Part shown: one piece after another, positions 59,346-64,000 of the stretch | Numbering within the stretch: the first letter of the stretch is position 1 | How the letters are laid out: each line of letters starts with the position of its first letter | From: Augochlora pura | Lineage: Eukaryota; Arthropoda; Insecta; Hymenoptera; Halictidae | Reading direction: 5' to 3' | NCBI RefSeq assembly: GCF_028453695.1 | Contig: NC_135775.1 | Span: 5,518,001 to 5,582,000, forward strand | Length of the DNA: 64,000 nt | Notes under the pieces: generated by a model | Database searches by the model: none | What the model was told of the DNA's origin: nothing | What the model saw: the letters and a program-made list of their open reading frames with translations, nothing else | Program-made: the position numbers and the translations under genes

Positions 59346-62300
59346 TTGACAGCGCGGTTTTGACAGGGAAGTTGAAGAGTAGTAAAGCAATCCGTTCTCA
59401 GAGGGCAGTAGCTCTCCGGTGGCAAAGTTCCTTCTGGCGACAAGTGGTTGTCCCAGAGGGAGAACTTGTAATCCCGAGGACGTTCCAGCCCGAAGAAAAC
59501 CGTAAATCGCGACGTGATTTCGTTTCGAGAAACTTTCGCTCGATCGCCGACTACGATAGCGGGTCGTCGAAACGGCTCGGATTTCGCGCGAACGGTAACT
59601 TTAGTGGCGGTAATTGTTCGTAAGTGGAGTTGCCAACGAGTAACTCGGCTTGTTGAAAAATTCGGCACGTGAACGACTGTGGCGTTTTCTAGAGAGAAGA
59701 ACCGAATGCGAGGGGGACAAAATACAAACAGTTTTGGACAAGATTTCATTTTGCACTGCCTTTTATTTTTTAATTGCAGTGCTGGGGAATTATGACTTTT
59801 CAATAGTCAACGAAGTTAGAAACAATGAGAATGTACGCAAGTCGTCAAGAATGTATAAAATACGAATTTCTATTATTTTTATTAAGTTCATATTTTTTTA
59901 AATTATTTATTATTTTCTTATTTTTAAAATAGTGATTATCTTGCACTTAGAGCTAGTATTATTTTATATTTCATTCAGTCCATTCATTGGACAATAAATG
60001 AAAATTCAAGTACAATTACTAGGTCTCCTTATATTTTCCAAATAAAGTTGATATAAAAATTAATTTCATATACTAATATAATAAACAATATTCTTTAAAA
60101 AGTTTTTCATCATTTCTACGCATTACTAACTGTTTAATACGGTCGTGTAAAGTTTCACCACAGATTTAAATATTAATGTTCTATTCTAAGTAAATATCAC
60201 GTTTCTGTAATTGTATTTCCTATTATAAAAATTTAATCATTGCAAATATCATAATATTATTTATAACTTTTTAACGCCATTCCATCAGGATCGAACACAC
60301 TTGGTTATAAATTGTCCTGCAAGGCATGCGTCGTAAGCAAAAATATAGGCAGGACGAAACAGCGAACGAAAATGGCGGGAAGAATTCGTATCCTTCGGCG
60401 ACGAGCGACGTCTGCAGAACTTGAACGAAAATCGAGAAGGGTTAAGTCCGTAATGAATAGAAATTTGATTTTTCCACGGTCGGCCGCGATCTCCGAAACG
60501 TTGGAGCCCCCGGACAGATCCGACGAGGAACGAGGACACTGCAGACGAGCGGAATCTGCATTAAGCGGGCCGGCGATCCCATTGTCCTCGCGGACACGCA
60601 ACAAATCCCTGACGAAATCAAAAGGTCATCCGAAATGAAAGAAAAAGGCTGGCGACGCCGGTAGGCTGCGGCGAGAAAAGGGGGAGACGGGCGGGACGAC
60701 GGGCACGGGAAAAGGAGACGGACCACGGCCAATTACTTCCGCTCAGTTACACTCGACGTAATCTCTGTTAAACTGTTTGTCGAATCATATTGAATTACCT
60801 ACCTCGGGGCACCGATCCTTTGTGCCAGAGGCCTGAGGGATCGCCGGTGAGATTAGATTAATTCGGCTGATTTTATTAGGACGTTTCCAGCGGCTTGGTG
60901 CAGCATGCCCGATGGTAAAGGGGGGCGCAGCCTCCGCCACCATCCCTCTTCAGAGACTTCTTCTTCTTCTTCCTCCTCCTCTTGTTCCTCCTTCGCCTTG
61001 ATCTCCTCGCCCCTTCCCACCCCTTCCCGCTGTCGTCCTCTATCACCCCCCGTGCTAGCAGGACACTGTGTCTCCGTCTACCTTTCTTCGGAGCGACCAG
61101 GTGCTCCGGCGTTTGTTCTTTATCTTAAGGACACGGTGACATTCCCTTCGAGGAAATCTCATTTCGGTCTCCATACAGAGACTCTCTTTTAGCCTCTCGG
61201 TTTAAACCTCGGCAAATTAGTACCGCTTTACGGTTGTTTGCGCGTCGACGGCATATACTGGGTGACCCTGTAACACACGTTCGCAATACTTCTGGATGCA
61301 TGAGACTTTACCAAAAGATCTCGTTGGAGAAAAATCATCTGATGATAAGCAGACGGAGTCGGTGATTTTTAAATTCATTATTAATGAACGAATATTAACA
61401 TAAATGTGTACCAATAATTATATTTTAATTTTTGAACCCAGAAACATTAAACTCTTGGACAGAATATTAAATTTGACAATTTTTTAAAAATTATAGTACA
61501 GGGTGAAAATTGTTATACATTTTTGTGCATGTAATATAGTATTCGGACTATCCCACAAAAAAGTTTCGCGCTGAAATAAAAAGCTGTAACAAAGTAATTA
61601 ATATTAATTAATAATAATCCCACTAAGTATTAGATTAGACATTTTTTCGAAGTTCTAGTAACAGCGAAATGTTATCAAAAATTTTTTAACAGAAAATTCG
61701 AAGTGTATTAACAAAATGTACCCATCAAAATAAAGACTATAAAATGTCACCAAGAAATTGTTGAATCTATATTATCTTATATCTATATTATATTAATTCG
61801 TGATCACCGCCGAAGAAGGAGCAAATCAAAATCATTAAATACACGCTATAAAATTAATGAAATAAATAAATTTACAAAATAAATGAAATTTCGTGATTGA
61901 CTACAGTTGACTATCAGCCCAGTTCCATTCGGACCACCCTGTAGATCCCGTGCCGTCGATCAGTATTCACCTCGAATAGAGTATCCAGCGCGCGGGCGCG
62001 CGGCCTTTTCACGGTGTCCGTGTCTCGCAGGTATGCGAGAGAGACGGGTCCACGATCTCCGGGGACGGCGAGATCCTCTTTATTCCGCGTTTATCCCACG
62101 ACAATGCGGAAAGCATCCCCCGGCCGCACCGGTGCGACCCGCGTTAGTCGCGCACGAACCCTCGCCGCACCCCGAGAAACGTTCAAAATCGCGGCGAAAA
62201 AAGGTGTCGCGCGATGCGAGAGCCTGGCGCACACGGTGGAACCCGTGACGAATAATTTTTCCGGCGATTTGGCCGGCCCGGTACCAACACAAAACCGCCG

Positions 62301-63130
62301 GACGTCCTCGAGATCGAAGATCCGACTGCTGCGGGCTAGAAAAGCTGACGCGGACCGCCGCCGTTTCGTTTCGTTTCGTTTCGTTTCGCGCGACCGCGGG
62401 CCATTTAAAGGGTCGCTCGCCGCTGCTCGCAAACTGTCAACGACAACGCCGATATTTGCAAACGTTTATAATTGCCGCTTTCGAGGGGGAGAGGGGAGGG
62501 GAGTCCCCTCCGCGAGCGGGTTATTTGATTCCGTTCCTCCTTTTTGATCGAGTCGATCGAGCCGATGGATCCATTTCAGTCGTCAGAGAGCGTTCCTCGC
62601 CTCTGGGCGCCCGCCCAGCCCTTTGATGACGCAACGATCGCCCGGAGTCTGTTGCCGGTGTGCACGCGCCGATGCGCTTCCTCTGTCGGGCCGCGGTTTA
62701 TTCAATTTAGCGAAACAATTAATAGCTTTGAGCCGGGCAAATAGCGCGCGTCTTCCGAGGAGCTTGATTGCACCCGAACTACCGTTCTGTTACACTTACT
62801 TTGGGTTCACGAGGGGGGAAACTTTACGTTTCCGCGATTTCGATGCGGATTTTGTGGTCGATGGGCATCGCTGTTGGTTTAAATTTAGAGGTTACCGATG
62901 ATTTCAATGCACGTGTACTGTTATCATTATTTTATCTACTATCATTTCGCTGTCAATTTTATGTCATCGTTACTGTATTTCGTCGACAATATGTAATTGA
63001 CATTTTTATTTCATTAAGTAAAGACAGATTATTGTAAGTCTCGACAGATTCATTGAAATTACGAGAACAAAAGCGTCCGATTTCTTTCAACTTCGAAAAT
63101 TCGACGGTCACCGTTATCATTCCGACAAAA
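59346..63130. other. Unique DNA, alternating composition; no gene seen
   Basis: GC-rich to 59700, AT-rich to 60270, GC-rich to 61220, AT-rich to 61900, GC-rich to about 62870, AT-rich after. Contains ATGGCGGGAA (60370-60379, E2F-like), a CTT/CCT run near 60957-60985 and gtttc x5 at 62363-62388. The 177-aa plus frame at 62014 and 185-aa minus frame at 59246 lack domains. Confidence 0.5.
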
Positions 63131-64000
63131 CCCCATCGAAACCGTAGAGGGGGGCACGCCGAGTTTCTCGGGCTCGGAGGTCCGCTCTAGTATCCGGGAA
63201 GTTTTATTATTTAGCGGGCGTCGTTCGGCGGTGGGTAACGTAACAAGAAAAGTTCCTCCCGCAGATTACAGAACGTCGAAATTTTCTGTAATAACGGGGG
63301 CGGGCGTACGCGCGCGCGCGCGCGCTTGCGAGCAGTCTCGTTCCGAGCGTTTCGAGATGGACGCGGATAAAAGAGCAGAGGATGGAGTTATCGGCGAGAG
63401 GTCGGCGGAGATTAGCTGGCGGAGCCCGGCAGCCCGGAGTCCGTGAAGGACGAGGCACACCATGGTGGAAACGGACCGGCGCTTTAAATCTTACATGAGG
63501 GACGTAATGTCAGGGAAATTCAGAGATGTGATCCATTAGCAACAACGGCGGCGGCCCAACGAAACGAGGGGGAGGCGCGTGTCCCACGAGAAATAACCGT
63601 AATCGCTATCTGCCGCACCTTCCCCCAACCGACCCCACGACCGCCGCCCTTCGAGGCTTTCTCGCCTTCGTGCATCTACGTCCTCCCCCTCCCCCCCTGT
63701 GGAGCGTAGCCACCGCCATGTCCGTTTCGACTCTCGAGCAAGATGAAGATGGCGGCCCCGAGCGTGCATGTTTCGCCTCGCCTTCGCCTCTTTCCATATT
63801 CACGGCCGGAAACGGGGGGTGGTATCCCTGCGGGGGCGACCGGCGGGGAGGGGGGAGGGGGATGGACGTCGTAAGCTGTTGGCTACTTTCAGTCGGTTTT
63901 CGTACCACTTCCTCCGTGCTATCGGCGAAAAGAGAGGTCTTTGAAGCACGCGGATCCACGGAATACGTAAGCGGCTCGAAGACGGCGACGACGATGTTCT
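63131..64000. other. CpG-rich right edge with promoter-like words
   Basis: Alternating CG at about 63308-63324, AAGATGGCGGC (63746-63756, the YY1/Pho consensus), a G4 tract (63832-63861), TTCAGTC (63888-63894, initiator-like) and a GTAAGC at about 63967. These words together could mark a 5' end of a plus-strand gene continuing past the window, but no coding start or expression evidence is present. Confidence 0.35.
63832..63861 (+). other. G-quadruplex-capable tract
   Basis: G runs of 5, 4, 6 and 5; the last two loops are 1 base and the first is 8, so it is near-canonical, and sub-runs can satisfy the usual rule. Confidence 0.7.

Noticed and set aside
61255..61945. gggtgaccctgta, acagggtga and caccctgta words as transposon ends
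   Set aside because: The ends match for only 7-9 bases, there is no consistent target duplication, and several pairings are possible.
61932..61960. Match to the first 13 bases of miR-10 (accctgtagatcc)
   Set aside because: The following bases diverge from the mature miRNA and there is no complementary arm within precursor distance.

Overview
This window looks like nuclear DNA from an insect, most probably a hymenopteran (bee or ant type). CpG dinucleotides are abundant and not depleted. GC-rich, CpG-dense blocks of roughly 0.4-1.5 kb alternate all along the window with AT-rich blocks of similar size. There are many (GA)n/(CT)n microsatellites, and short TTAA-bounded elements are frequent. 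The assignment rests on composition and repeat style, not on any gene, so it is tentative.

I find no protein-coding gene, tRNA, rRNA, snRNA or known miRNA that I can support in 64 kb. The longest open frames (246 aa on the minus strand at 23202-23942, 208 aa at 2466-3092, 199 aa at 23168-23767, 192 aa at 42965-43543) all lie in CpG-rich blocks. There, stop codons are rare in several phases at once, opposite-strand frames overlap, and translations are low-complexity Arg/Ser/Pro/Ala with no recognisable domain. The best reading is intergenic DNA or the interior of a very long intron.

What the sequence does hold is repeats. (1) A population of short elements bounded by TTAA, with terminal inverted repeats starting CCCTTTGC, CACTTTAYCGACCGG or CTCTTTG. 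They are non-autonomous, MITE-like and have piggyBac-type target-site preference. At least three, and probably four, are nested one inside another (7991-8603, 14288-14747, 27937-28521, about 34466-34857). (2) Tandem arrays with near-constant periods of 10, 19, 21, 23, 31, 37 and 40-45 bp, nearly all in AT-rich blocks. (3) GA/CT arrays in CpG-rich blocks, including a purine-rich tract whose core recurs three times (15340-15728). (4) Long homopolymer G runs (23 and 30 bases) and several G-quadruplex-capable tracts. (5) A 15-bp perfect inverted repeat carrying two full CRE palindromes (53261-53441).

Region by region: 1-13 kb is alternating unique DNA with CT and GA arrays and one nested TTAA element; 13-20 kb has the decamer minisatellite, a nested element, the GA triplication and a 43-bp repeat; 20-29 kb has 31-bp and 21-bp arrays and two or three TTAA elements; 29-42 kb has CpG-rich blocks, a nested element, a decamer repeat, the poly-G runs and one TTAA element; 42-64 kb is mostly unique with GA/CT arrays, the CRE inverted repeat, a 23-bp array and a GC-rich, promoter-like right edge. 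There are no genes to link into a pathway.
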